Shown here: positions 25,261-34,649 of the stretch, one piece after another
How positions within the stretch are numbered: position 1 is the first letter of the stretch
Layout: each line of letters begins with the position of its first letter
From: Blautia parvula
GTDB lineage: Bacteria; Bacillota; Clostridia; Lachnospirales; Lachnospiraceae
NCBI RefSeq assembly: GCF_020215665.1
Contig: NZ_CP084061.1
Location: 4,307,001 to 4,371,000 of the forward strand
Reading direction: 5' to 3'
DNA length: 64,000 bases
The notes under the pieces: generated by a model
Told to the model about the DNA's origin: nothing
What the model saw: only the letters and a program-made list of their open reading frames with translations
The model's database searches: none
Program-made: the position numbers and the translations under genes

Positions 25261-27078
25261 CTATGATATATTCTGTTCTGCTTCTTTCACATCCTCTTCT
25301 GTTACATTTACTTCATACACCTCAAATTCTGTATCCTGTGAAAATACCAGCTTATGCTCCAGATATTTTTCCACATCAAAAGCATTTCTTTCATCTTCAT
25401 CCGCAAGTTCCTTATATCTCTTATGCTTTGTGATATCATATTTGTTACTGAGAAATGGCCGTACGCCCCGAAGCTGTAAGATACATTTATTTCCATCCAT
25501 TACAGCCAGTTCATCCCGGCTCATCAATTCTTTCCCTGTCTTCTGATAATTCAAACCATAGGACTGGCTTGTCCCTCTGGTATCAGAGGTATTGTAAAGA
25601 TCGATGGTCTCTTTTCCCAGCGTTTCCGATATCTCCTTTAACGTGGAGCTTTCTTTTCCTCCAAGAAATAATACGGTATCGCAATTCCCTGTGATAGTTT
25701 CAGCAGCATCCTTATAAATGGTTTTTAACTGGCTCTGCGACTGTAAAATAATAGAGGCGGAGATTTCACGGCTTCGGATCGTTGCGATCAGTTTATCAAA
25801 TTTGGGGATCTGGCCGATATTACTGAACTCATCCAGCAGTAATCGCACATGGTACGGAAGTCTTCCACCATGCTCATCATCTGCTTTATCACAGAGCAGA
25901 TTAAAAAGCTGTGTGTACATGATCGCCACCACAAAATTGAATGTATCATCGGTATCACTGATAATCACGAACATTGCTGTCTTCTGATCCCCGATCATAT
26001 CCAGCTCCATTTCATCATAAGACATGATCTCCCGAAGTTCCTGGATATCAAAAGGAGCAAGTCTGGCGCCGCAGGAAATAAGGATCGACTTCGCTGTTTT
26101 TCCGGCAGCCAGCTTATATTTTCGATATTGTCTGACTGCAAAGTGTTCCGGATTATCCGCCTCCAATTCTTCAAACAGTTCATCAACCGCATTCTTAAAT
26201 TCTTCATCTTCTTCTCTCGTTTCACTGGCATTGATGAATTCCAAAAGAGTAGAAAAGTTCTGTTCTTCTTCCGGCGCTTCATACCAAATATAACCGATCA
26301 GAGCAGAATACAGAAGGCGTTCCGCTTTCACCCAGAAATCTTCCGTAGATTTTTCTCCTTCCCCCTTCGTATTTGCGATAATGGTATTCACAAGTTTGAG
26401 GATATCTTTTTCACTACGGATGTAATGGAATGGATTGTAGTGCATCGACTTTTTGAAATTGATCGTATTCAGCACCTTGATCCGATAGCCTCCATTTACT
26501 AGCATCTTTCCACATTCTACAATGATCGTCCCCTTTGGATCTGTCACCACATAGGATACATGATCTGTCATTTGCATAAGTTGAGGCTTTACATAAAACC
26601 TTGTTTTTCCAGAACCTGATCCTCCGATCACAATCACATTCTTGTTTCTGGCATATTTAGGAGCTTTCGGTCTGCTATTCATCGTAAGCCGTTCTGTTTC
26701 GGTCAGAATAATATTGTTCTCAAATACCGGATCTTCAAATGGTTCGATATCTTTCCGATTTCCCCACCGGGCTGATCCATACTCCTCTCCATGCCGGAAC
26801 TTCTTTGCATTCTTCGCTTTATAATACAAGACGATTCTAAAAATAAGTGCTACGATCACACCTCCCAGCAAATCTTGTAGATAAAAGCTCGGAAACCAGT
26901 TGGCAAATGCCAATGGAAAATTCATCAGCATCACACAGATTTTTTCAATCATACTACGTCCCATACAATGACGATAAAGCCAAAAGCATTTATCTGCAAG
27001 ATAGAAGATGATCAGATACGGAATGCTTAATATCACCACTCTCTTCATCTGGATATTCTGCATCTTTTCCCGGATCAT
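25261..27078 (-). CDS. VirD4-like type IV coupling protein (CD1115 family)
   Basis: A 605-residue DNA-pumping ATPase. Two N-terminal membrane helices (VVILSIPYLIIFYLADKCFW and FYLQDLLGGVIVALIFRIVLYY) are followed by the nucleotide-binding domain with Walker A GGSGSGKTRF near residue 153 and Walker B VRLLLDEFSNIGQI near residue 400. An acidic C-terminus follows. It links the relaxase-DNA complex to the channel. Its start overlaps the PcfB stop by 4 nt (ATGA), so the two are coupled. Confidence 0.95.
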   Translation of the reverse strand: MIREKMQNIQMKRVVILSIPYLIIFYLADKCFWLYRHCMGRSMIEKICVMLMNFPLAFANWFPSFYLQDLLGGVIVALIFRIVLYYKAKNAKKFRHGEEYGSARWGNRKDIEPFEDPVFENNIILTETERLTMNSRPKAPKYARNKNVIVIGGSGSGKTRFYVKPQLMQMTDHVSYVVTDPKGTIIVECGKMLVNGGYRIKVLNTINFKKSMHYNPFHYIRSEKDILKLVNTIIANTKGEGEKSTEDFWVKAERLLYSALIGYIWYEAPEEEQNFSTLLEFINASETREEDEEFKNAVDELFEELEADNPEHFAVRQYRKYKLAAGKTAKSILISCGARLAPFDIQELREIMSYDEMELDMIGDQKTAMFVIISDTDDTFNFVVAIMYTQLFNLLCDKADDEHGGRLPYHVRLLLDEFSNIGQIPKFDKLIATIRSREISASIILQSQSQLKTIYKDAAETITGNCDTVLFLGGKESSTLKEISETLGKETIDLYNTSDTRGTSQSYGLNYQKTGKELMSRDELAVMDGNKCILQLRGVRPFLSNKYDITKHKRYKELADEDERNAFDVEKYLEHKLVFSQDTEFEVYEVNVTEEDVKEAEQNIS

Positions 27079-27638
27079 CGTTCCTGTCCTCTGACTTTCT
27101 GTCTTGTTTTTACTCTCTGACGTTGTTTTGCTTTTCTCTCCTTTGTCTTCTGTAGTTTCTTTCGGACAGAAGGTTTTTTCTTTTTAGACTGATCCATCTC
27201 TATACCTGCATATTCTTTAAAAGCAGCCGTCATCACATCCACATCTTTCGATTTAAAAAATACCAGATACAACGGCGGTTCCACACGGGAATCCTTTTTC
27301 AGACTATAATCAATCCCATATTTTCGGGCTACCCGGTCAAAAGACTTGATATTTTGATCTGTGATCTGGATATTCGTAAGCTGCGCTCCCTGTGCGATCA
27401 GTTGCTTTATCGTCTGCTTTCCATGAGGCTTTTTCATCTCCTGTCGTTTTCTTTCTTTTTCTCTGCCCTTTTCCTGTGCTTTTCCTGTTTTGACAGCCTG
27501 TTTTACCTGTACCCGTTTCTGTTTCTGTCTGCTCATTCCATCCAGAAATTTTCTCATAGATGCCTTTAACACACCGGTACTCATCCGGGTTGTCTGGACA
27601 CACAGAGCTATGATTTTTTCATTCACTTCATCCTGCAA
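27075..27638 (-). CDS. PcfB family protein
   Basis: A 187-residue protein from TTG 27638 (LQDEVNEKIIALCVQTT), with GGAAG upstream. The family start MQDEVNEK is clearly conserved. The core has the DUF3801-like alpha/beta segment (IAQGAQLTNIQITDQNIKSFDRVARKYGIDYSLKKD), and the C-terminus is extremely Lys/Arg-rich (SKKKKPSVRKKLQKTKERKA). PcfB in enterococcal pCF10 is an accessory of the relaxase and coupling protein, which fits its coupling to the VirD4 gene. Confidence 0.85.
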   Translation of the reverse strand: MQDEVNEKIIALCVQTTRMSTGVLKASMRKFLDGMSRQKQKRVQVKQAVKTGKAQEKGREKERKRQEMKKPHGKQTIKQLIAQGAQLTNIQITDQNIKSFDRVARKYGIDYSLKKDSRVEPPLYLVFFKSKDVDVMTAAFKEYAGIEMDQSKKKKPSVRKKLQKTKERKAKQRQRVKTRQKVRGQER

Positions 27639-27836
27639 TTAACCACTTCCTTTCTTTCCTTGATCCTTTGTGGGAAGCAAATAATAGCACTGCTTCTCAA
27701 TGCATCCCTTTTTTCTTCCTTCCCACCAATAACAATATTTACAAGACCAGGGTTTTTCTTCACTGTATTTTCTCCCCGGCATTGCTGCATTTGGTTCCAC
27801 GATCAGGTTCTTATCTCTTCTCCTGTCCATCCTCAT
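27639..27836 (-). CDS. Small Cys-rich hypothetical protein
   Basis: A 65-residue protein with Cys in CKYCYWWEGRKKGCIEKQC, a likely zinc-binding cluster, and basic ends. Its stop adjoins the TTG start of the PcfB gene, so it is probably co-translated with it. No family recognised beyond its regular place in this ICE type. Confidence 0.65.
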   Translation of the reverse strand: MRMDRRRDKNLIVEPNAAMPGRKYSEEKPWSCKYCYWWEGRKKGCIEKQCYYLLPTKDQGKKGSG

Positions 27837-27845
27837 GTTCCTCCT

Positions 27846-27893
27846 TACAAAAAAGCGTTCACAGATTCCCTCAGGTTTCCATGAACGCTTTCC
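27846..27893 (-). terminator. Terminator after the CnaB adhesin gene
   Basis: AAAGCGTTCA and TGAACGCTTT pair, followed on the minus strand by TTTTTTG. It separates the adhesin gene from the conjugation operon. Confidence 0.85.
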
Positions 27894-27899
27894 CTTACA

Positions 27900-30800
27900 T
27901 TATTTCTTCTTTATTTTTCTTCCAAGGACTACCACTCCACTTAAGCTCATTCCAAGCACGATCAGCCATAAAAGCAAATTGGAGTTATCCCCAGTCTTAG
28001 GTGCATCTTTCGACGGTTTTCCACCTTCCGGAGTGCTTTCCTTTGGTTTTTCCTCATCAACCATAACAACCTTCTGCACTTCGGCGGTATCTTTTACTTC
28101 AAATACCACATCCTTTGCAATCAGATATCCTTCCGGTGCTGTCTCTTCTCGGAGCGTATATGTTCCGATTGGAAGCATCTCTATATAATGTGCCTCTTCT
28201 GTTGAAGTCCAACTTTCAATCACATTTCCTTCTTCATCCAAGATGGTCAGTTTTGCACCTGAAAGTTCCTTTCCTGCAATATCCTGTTTCGAGATCAATA
28301 CCTTTGTCACATCATCTTTCATCTCCTGTTTCTGGATTTCTGCAGTATTTTCTACTGTAAAGGTAATGCTCTCTGCAGTTACATATCCATCTGCCGGTTT
28401 TGTCTCTGTCATCGTATAGGATTTTCCAACTGTCAGCTCTTTGATCACATGAGCTTTCTCTGTAGATACCCACTCATCGATTACATTTCCGTCTTCATCT
28501 GTCACCTTCAGATGTGCCCCCGGAAGTTCTTTTCCTGTGGTAAGGTCTGTTTTCGTAAGTTCTACCGTTGTCGGCTCATTTTCAAAAACAAACTCATAGG
28601 AAACCTCGGCTTCTTCTGGTTTTCCATACTCAAAAGAGAATTCCTTTTCTTCTTTCGATGTCACAAAACCATCCGGAGCATAGATTTCTTTTACGATATA
28701 AGTTCCATCTACTGGAAGATCTGCTTTGAAAAGGATCTGTCCATTTTCATCCGTTGTTTTCTGCTCGATCAGCGTTCCGGCTTCCATCAGGACTTTTCCA
28801 TCTCTGCTTTTGATCTCTTCTTTTGTAAATAACCCGAAGATCGCACCTTCCAGCATACGGTCTGTATCCTTTGCTTTTTTAAGGACAGTTACTTTTATCT
28901 TCTGGCGGTTGTTCTGCCATTCTTCATCAAAAGTAACCACTGGCGTATCCTGATCGCGATAGGTCAGATCCACAAATCTAGGCTCTCCATCCAGTACAAA
29001 ACCATGTGCCGTTTTCACTTCCTTCACATAATATTTTCCTACCGGAAGGTCTTCCATTTTTGCGATTCCCTTTTCATCGGTTGTGATCGTGCCTACCAGC
29101 TCATCTTTCTTATAATGGTTTGCGCTTACACCATCCGCAGCCTTGATATCTTCTGCAGCATAGACTTCAAAAGTGACTTCACTTAAGTTTCCTGTGATAT
29201 ATTCAAAGAAATGTTCTACCGTTCCTTTCACATTATCCAAAAGGGTGATCTTCTCTAAAAATTCTCCCTTTTTGTTGATGATCAAAAGTCCTTTTGGTAC
29301 TTCATCCTTCATTTCCACTTTCTGTACTTCGGCAGTATCTTTGACCGTAAATGTCACATCCGTTGCTTTCAGATAACCATATGGAGCAAATTCTTCATGA
29401 AGGGTATAGGTTTCTCCGACAACCAGACGCTTGATCACATGTGGCTTATCCTTTTCAGATGTCCATTCATCGATAACATTTCCATCTTTATCCATGACCT
29501 TCAATCTTGCACCCTCCAGCTCTACGCCTGTAGTCAGATCAGACTTTGTGAATTCTGCTGTAGTTGGTTCATTTTTCTTTACAGTCTGTAAGAAAACAAG
29601 CTTTGTCTCCTGTCCCTGATACTCTGCAACAAATTCCAGCACCTCATCCGAAGAAACAAAACCTTCCGGCGCTTTTAATTCTTTTACATAGTATTCTCCA
29701 AATGGAAGATCCAGGGTGCATGTTGCCATACCGTTCTCATCGGATGTCATTTCCTGTAATAAGGTATCTGCTTTCACAAGAACTTTTCCATTTGCCTGGA
29801 TATCTTTCTTGTTATAGATGCCAAACAAAGCTCCGGATAATACCTGCCCGTTTTCTATATCCTGTTTTTCTACGGAAATTGATACCTTCTGTCTGTCATT
29901 TCCTACCATTGCTTCTGCTTCAACGACTGGTGTTTCCTGATCCTGATATGTTAATGCAACCGTTACCGGTTCTGGATTTAATACAAATCCTTCCGGTGCC
30001 TTAGTTTCCACTACATAGTATCTTCCAAGAGGAAGATCCTTTGCTACAGCTTTTCCACTCTCTCCCGTTGTGATCGTTGCCACGAGCGTATCTTTTGCAT
30101 AAAGTACGATACGGTTTCCATCTGCATCTTTCTGATGATCCGGAGTACAGATATCTTCTGCAGCTCTTACTTCAAATTCTGCTCCGGAAAGATACTGTTC
30201 CTCATAGATAAAGTCATTCTCAAAACCAGAAAGCATCTCACCTTTCTTATACACAATAAGATTTCCCTTTACCGGCTGATCTTCATAGGAAACTTCAATG
30301 ATCACATCTCCACTTACTCCATCTACTTCATAGGCAGTATCCGAATCCACGGTGATCTCTACATAGTTTTTGTTGACAACATATCCATCCGGTGCTGTCA
30401 CTTCTTCAATACGATAGTGCCCGATCTCTAAGTGTTTCGGTAAGATCAGGTATCCCTGGCTGTCCGTAAAGAAAGATTTATGGACTGTGACCGTAGGATA
30501 GGTTGTTACCTGTTCCACATATTTCTTATGATCCAGATCATAAATTTTAAATTCTGTACCGGCTACTAACACCGGTTTCTTTGTTTCATCATCTTTTTTG
30601 ATGATCTTTAACTTTGCAGAAAACTCTTTATCCAGCAGTACCTTCCAAACCTGCGGTTTATCCGGATTGTTTTCACGGATGGTAATCTCAAAATCCTCTA
30701 CCGGTTTATAATTATGAGGTGTGGTTGTTTCTCGTACAATATACGTTCCGTATGGAAGCGGAATACTGCACGCATACCCTTTCTCATCTGTGAACATTTC

Positions 30801-33125
30801 CGTTTTACCATCTGCTGTAAGGATGACTGGCTCTGCATGGGAGAAATCATAACTTCCATTTTCTTTTTTCTCCAGGCTGCTCTTTAAGTAAGCGCTGAAG
30901 CCTGCACCTTTTAACAGCTCTGCATCCGTTTCTCCATTGTTCGCAGCTTTTATGATCTGGAACGGCTGTTTCATAACAAGTTCTGTTGATTTCACAGTAC
31001 GTTCTATCGTTGGAACTGTGCCACCTTCATAAGAACATTCCACATCATGCTCTGTCTCGTCTAACAGATATCCTTCCGGTGCCTGGATCTCTTTTACAAA
31101 ATATTTTCCAAGATACAGGTCTTTAACCACCGCATCTCCCTTCTGATCTACTTTTAAGGTAGATACAAGATCACCGGCTTTATGGACAATTCCTGTTGTT
31201 CCATCTGGATGTACAATGTTTTCTCTCGCATAGAGGCCATACACCGCACCTTCTAAAGTCGCATCTCCTTGTGGATTTGCTCCTGTTTGTGCATCTTCTT
31301 TGATCAGATGGATCTTTGCATAAGTACGTTCATTCAGAACATTCTTTGTACTTGTTTTACCGATATTGACATCTACTGGATAAACAGTTGGATCTACCTG
31401 ATAATTTGCCGGTGGCTGGATCTCTTTTACATACACAACATCCTGTATTTTTTCAATCGTTACTTTAGAACCGCCCTTGCTATCTGTTGCTGGCATCTGC
31501 GTGATCAGATCTGAACACTCCTTATCACGGTAAACACCATAAATGGCTCCTGCCAGATGGTTTCCGGTGTCTTTATCATTTTTTACAATCGCAATTTCCG
31601 CCTGCTTTGTCCATGTAACATTCAGGCTTACTTTATTTGTTGTTTCCACACCTTCTCCAAAAATAAAGGCAAGATCCTGGGTACTGGAATTCGTTGTCAG
31701 CTTATACGCAGAATAATCTTTTTCCAGGCCGCCTGCCATGGTTGTAGCAAATACTTCTGCAGTATCACTTGCCTGTGTAAGCGGTGCAGAAAGGTAAAAC
31801 TTTGTGCCACCTTGGATCGTTACCTTTGCTCCCGGTGCGCTTGTACTTCCTGTACTTACGTTGTGAAAACGCACTCCGGATGGAAGGCTGATCGTCACAC
31901 TCTGCTGTCCTGCCGCATGGAATGTGATTTCCTTTGTACGCTGTGTATTTCCTTCTACATAAGCCTTTACATTGGCATCGGAAAATGACATAGACACATC
32001 CGGTATCTCAGGCTTCTTTACACAATAATTGTAAATATCCATTGCTAGTTCCTGTCCTGTTGCATTGGTTCCATAGAACGCATCACTACTGCCATAAGCA
32101 TAAGCCGCCGCCATATGGACAAGAATAAATCTCTTTCCTGCTGAAAAATCACTGTGCTTGTTCGCAAAATAACTTTCTGCACCTGCCGCATCGGTACCGT
32201 AATAACATACCTTTGCAAGAGCCTGATTGTCAGCCAGCTTTGTGATTGTATAAGTGCCGGATTCTGGTCCCGGTTTTGCCGGCTGGATACAATAAGCCGT
32301 TGCTCTTACACTTCCATAAGAAATATAATACGGCTCTGTAAGATATGTTCCAAGCCCGTAGTCTGCATATCGGTATATTGGACCTTTTTCAATAGTTACC
32401 TGCTGAGATCCTACACCTGCAGTTCTAGCCATCGCTTTGATTGTAGTAATCTCACCTGGTTCCATTCCATTAAAATCAACACCTTGTTCTACTGCCTGTT
32501 CCATTACATCATGTAATGCTAATCCCGATCCTTCATCAAAGGTATCCTGCTCTGTCATCTGTTCTACCAAAGCATCAAAAGCAGCATTTCCTTCTGATAC
32601 ATCCGGTGTCTCTATTGGGATTTCTGACGGCTTCTCTGAATCCTCCTTATCTTCTTCCGTCTCTTTTGTTTCGGATTGCTCTGCATCTGCTGAAGGACTT
32701 TCACTCTCTTTTTCTATTTCCTTTACGACTACATTTCTGCTGATCTGATAATTCGGATGTTCCTGATTGACCGTTTCTACATAATAAACAGTTTTATAGG
32801 TATCTGCGTGGGATGTTGTAAAATCCTCTCCCTGCTCATTCTTTGCTTCCTCAAAAGTAATCTTTACCTTTGCTGAATCCTTGATCTCTAACCCTGTAAA
32901 ATCTGTTTTCACGTCAAAACTTGTTCCCACTTCCACTTGATGATCCTTTGCCAAAACAATTTCATCTTCATCTAGCTGGCTTTGTACCTCTTCCAAAAGA
33001 GGCAGTTTTCTTTCTTTCGGAAGCTCCGCAGCATAACTGTTGATTGGTGATAACACCGTAGATAAAAGAGTGACCGCTGTCAGCAATCCGGATACAACCC
33101 GCTTTGCTTTTTGTTTCACTTTCAT
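27900..33125 (-). CDS. Large CnaB-repeat surface adhesin, LPXTG-type anchored
   Basis: A 1741-residue wall protein starting at ATG 33125 behind AAAGGAAGG. It has a signal peptide (about 1-32), an acidic Ser/Glu spacer (about 138-180) and an adhesin head at about 235-530 with YCIQP (Cys279). Then come about eleven CnaB-type repeats, each beginning in the style IVKNDKDTG...LAGAIYGVY and ending with a YYVKE-like strand. It ends in APKTGD, a membrane helix and KIKKK. CnaB folds usually form internal Lys-Asn isopeptide bonds. In related adhesins the head forms a Cys-Gln thioester; here the expected TQxA position reads VHMAA (His337), so the thioester is doubtful. Adhesins in ICEs are thought to promote donor-recipient contact; that role is inferred. 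No intact sortase lies in the ICE part seen. Confidence 0.85.
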   Translation of the reverse strand: MKVKQKAKRVVSGLLTAVTLLSTVLSPINSYAAELPKERKLPLLEEVQSQLDEDEIVLAKDHQVEVGTSFDVKTDFTGLEIKDSAKVKITFEEAKNEQGEDFTTSHADTYKTVYYVETVNQEHPNYQISRNVVVKEIEKESESPSADAEQSETKETEEDKEDSEKPSEIPIETPDVSEGNAAFDALVEQMTEQDTFDEGSGLALHDVMEQAVEQGVDFNGMEPGEITTIKAMARTAGVGSQQVTIEKGPIYRYADYGLGTYLTEPYYISYGSVRATAYCIQPAKPGPESGTYTITKLADNQALAKVCYYGTDAAGAESYFANKHSDFSAGKRFILVHMAAAYAYGSSDAFYGTNATGQELAMDIYNYCVKKPEIPDVSMSFSDANVKAYVEGNTQRTKEITFHAAGQQSVTISLPSGVRFHNVSTGSTSAPGAKVTIQGGTKFYLSAPLTQASDTAEVFATTMAGGLEKDYSAYKLTTNSSTQDLAFIFGEGVETTNKVSLNVTWTKQAEIAIVKNDKDTGNHLAGAIYGVYRDKECSDLITQMPATDSKGGSKVTIEKIQDVVYVKEIQPPANYQVDPTVYPVDVNIGKTSTKNVLNERTYAKIHLIKEDAQTGANPQGDATLEGAVYGLYARENIVHPDGTTGIVHKAGDLVSTLKVDQKGDAVVKDLYLGKYFVKEIQAPEGYLLDETEHDVECSYEGGTVPTIERTVKSTELVMKQPFQIIKAANNGETDAELLKGAGFSAYLKSSLEKKENGSYDFSHAEPVILTADGKTEMFTDEKGYACSIPLPYGTYIVRETTTPHNYKPVEDFEITIRENNPDKPQVWKVLLDKEFSAKLKIIKKDDETKKPVLVAGTEFKIYDLDHKKYVEQVTTYPTVTVHKSFFTDSQGYLILPKHLEIGHYRIEEVTAPDGYVVNKNYVEITVDSDTAYEVDGVSGDVIIEVSYEDQPVKGNLIVYKKGEMLSGFENDFIYEEQYLSGAEFEVRAAEDICTPDHQKDADGNRIVLYAKDTLVATITTGESGKAVAKDLPLGRYYVVETKAPEGFVLNPEPVTVALTYQDQETPVVEAEAMVGNDRQKVSISVEKQDIENGQVLSGALFGIYNKKDIQANGKVLVKADTLLQEMTSDENGMATCTLDLPFGEYYVKELKAPEGFVSSDEVLEFVAEYQGQETKLVFLQTVKKNEPTTAEFTKSDLTTGVELEGARLKVMDKDGNVIDEWTSEKDKPHVIKRLVVGETYTLHEEFAPYGYLKATDVTFTVKDTAEVQKVEMKDEVPKGLLIINKKGEFLEKITLLDNVKGTVEHFFEYITGNLSEVTFEVYAAEDIKAADGVSANHYKKDELVGTITTDEKGIAKMEDLPVGKYYVKEVKTAHGFVLDGEPRFVDLTYRDQDTPVVTFDEEWQNNRQKIKVTVLKKAKDTDRMLEGAIFGLFTKEEIKSRDGKVLMEAGTLIEQKTTDENGQILFKADLPVDGTYIVKEIYAPDGFVTSKEEKEFSFEYGKPEEAEVSYEFVFENEPTTVELTKTDLTTGKELPGAHLKVTDEDGNVIDEWVSTEKAHVIKELTVGKSYTMTETKPADGYVTAESITFTVENTAEIQKQEMKDDVTKVLISKQDIAGKELSGAKLTILDEEGNVIESWTSTEEAHYIEMLPIGTYTLREETAPEGYLIAKDVVFEVKDTAEVQKVVMVDEEKPKESTPEGGKPSKDAPKTGDNSNLLLWLIVLGMSLSGVVVLGRKIKKK

Positions 33126-33584
33126 GTTCTTAAATCCTTCCTTTCTTCTGAATCTTATTTATCCGTTATACTTGTTCATCGTTTTCCATCATTCTTTCCT
33201 GAAAATAATCCCCTCCTTTCCTAGTCTTGTGCTATTTGGGACAGTCAGCACTTTGCTGAGATAACAGCACAAATATATGGCGGTATCTGCCTTTTCAAAC
33301 AAACACCGCCATATGATTTCTACTGTCATCCTCATTTTGATTCAGACAATTATTTTTTATTTAAGATTTAAGCGTTTTCCTGTTCTCTTCCCCGGATCCG
33401 TTCCTGTTTTAGAGTCCATATCTCCAAAACGTTTTCTCTGTCAGGACACGCACAATGCACATTCAAGGCAGGTATCACTCCGGGCAGGCTATTCTCTTTT
33501 CAAGGTACATGAAGTGTTTCTTAGAAACGTCTTCATATAACGAAAGGAAAATGGCCTATTTTACAGGGTGCTTTTTAATTTTTT
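33126..33584 (-). promoter_or_regulatory. Long structured leader of the adhesin gene
   Basis: No gene is visible in these 459 bp. Two hairpins are clear: GTGCTAT...AGCAC at about 33229-33270 and ATATGGCGGT...ACACCGCCATAT at 33275-33314. The repeat at 33531-33550 marks its upstream end. I looked for the c-di-GMP-I riboswitch signature common before adhesins in Clostridia and did not find it. Confidence 0.5.
33531..33550. repeat. CTTCATATAACGAAAGGAAA repeat, copy 2
   Basis: Identical to 17743-17762. As in the other copies, a weak CCTGTAAAA-type hairpin lies next to it on the upstream side of minus-strand transcription. Confidence 0.8.
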
Positions 33585-34205
33585 TTATTTTTTTTCTGCA
33601 TCTGCATGTTTTTTCATGACAGAAAGTGCTCTTTGCAGCATTTCACAAACACTCTGCTGTCTGATTCCAAGATAGTCCGCAATCTTCTCTTGATTCATTT
33701 CTTCAAAGTAAAATAACTGGATGATTTCTTTCTGTCTGGCAGTCAGACAACCTAAGAAATCGCGGACCACCTCTTTTTCAATATACTGGTCGAGAAGATC
33801 TGAAGCTGGATCTAGCAGTAAGATCCTGTCATCCGCATAATCGCTATACGAAACGAGTCTATGGTTTGATGCCACTTTAGCCTGATTTATTTCCATACGA
33901 TCCGTTGCTTCCATTAACAGACGAATGTACCAGTTTTCGTTGTCAAAAAATTCTTCGTTCATAATGCTTCGATCTTCCTTCACATCCATGTATTGATAAT
34001 CTTTACAGGAATGGAGTGGAAAGATGGTTTTCTTTCCGTTTTCCCTGTATAACACATACCCATTTGCGTAAACGGTAATATCACATTCCCCACTCAGAAT
34101 TTCCTTTACTACAATCTCTTCTTTTTCTAACGCCTTTTCAGAAGGGACTCTCTTTGTCATACCTGCCACTTTTACTACTTTCTTTAATTCTTTTAATGTC
34201 AACAT
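33585..34205 (-). CDS. Sigma-70 region 4-like regulator
   Basis: A 206-residue protein; ATG 34205 is chosen because GGTGG lies 7 nt upstream. The C-terminal 60 residues (FLGCLTARQKEIIQLFYFEEMNQEKIADYLGIRQQSVCEMLQRALSVMKKH) form a sigma region 4 helix-turn-helix. The N-terminal half is not a recognisable region 2; it has a beta-rich stretch (ITVYANGYVLYRENGKKTIFPL). It may be an ICE-specific sigma-like activator of the adhesin or transfer genes downstream. Such proteins recur in Clostridial ICEs. Confidence 0.75.
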   Translation of the reverse strand: MLTLKELKKVVKVAGMTKRVPSEKALEKEEIVVKEILSGECDITVYANGYVLYRENGKKTIFPLHSCKDYQYMDVKEDRSIMNEEFFDNENWYIRLLMEATDRMEINQAKVASNHRLVSYSDYADDRILLLDPASDLLDQYIEKEVVRDFLGCLTARQKEIIQLFYFEEMNQEKIADYLGIRQQSVCEMLQRALSVMKKHADAEKK

Positions 34206-34430
34206 ATGGACCACCTTTCTGCCTTACGGCTACGGGTGATCCATGAACTCTATAAAAAACTCATCACAATTAGCCACGAACTCACCCGTTTTTTTTGAAC
34301 GGGAGCCCGCAGCTCCTATGTAATTACCTCCTTCGGCTATATCATACAAAACTCCGTATCATCTCTGATTTTTGCACACGAAACTTTGCCCTCTATATAT
34401 CGAAAGGAAAAAGCCCTGTTTTACAGGTTA
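34206..34430 (-). promoter_or_regulatory. Structured leader of the sigma-like gene
   Basis: ACGGGTGA (34225-34232) pairs with TCACCCGT about 60 bp away, enclosing two near-identical segments, GAGTTCGTGG and GAGTTCATGG on the minus strand. A second stem GGAGC/GCTCC and an AAGGAGG without a following start lie upstream. The third copy of the CGAAAGGAAA repeat is at its far end. Confidence 0.5.
34396..34410. repeat. TATATCGAAAGGAAA, short third copy of the repeat
   Basis: It differs from copies 1 and 2 at one base over the shared 15 bp. The adjoining minus-strand hairpin CCTGTAAAACAGG followed by GCTTTTT is the best terminator of the three. Confidence 0.65.
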
Positions 34431-34470
34431 AAAACTCAACTTTTTTTTAAATTTTTGAGAAAACAAAAAA

Positions 34471-34548
34471 AGCCGGCAAAACAAATGCTTCCACAGACAC
34501 AGAATGAAATATCATCCTGCATTGTATCTGCAAATGTTTTGCCGGGCT
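34471..34548 (-). terminator. Terminator after the zinc-ribbon gene
   Basis: AGCCGGCAAAACA and TGTTTTGCCGGGCT pair almost perfectly across a 51-nt loop, with TTTTTTT following on the minus strand. The remaining bases between 34411 and 34649 show no convincing gene. Confidence 0.75.
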
Positions 34549-34649
34549 CTTCATGATTCCAGTCAGGTTCAGCTCCTTGACAAACTCTTGCTATCAGGTG
34601 CAGCCTTGATGGTTCCAGCCAAATCCACCGCTTATCCTGACAGATCATT

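Noticed and set aside
28000-33000. CRISPR array, because of many regular repeats
   Set aside because: The repeats are protein-level CnaB modules of about 300 bp, not short DNA repeats with spacers; no CRISPR array was seen anywhere in the window.
33126-33584. c-di-GMP or other known riboswitch before the adhesin
   Set aside because: The conserved GEMM-type blocks were not found on the minus strand; only simple hairpins are visible.
34436-34648. Minus-strand open frame of 70 codons
   Set aside because: It covers the terminator hairpin at 34471-34548, has no ribosome binding site and has a composition unlike a protein.
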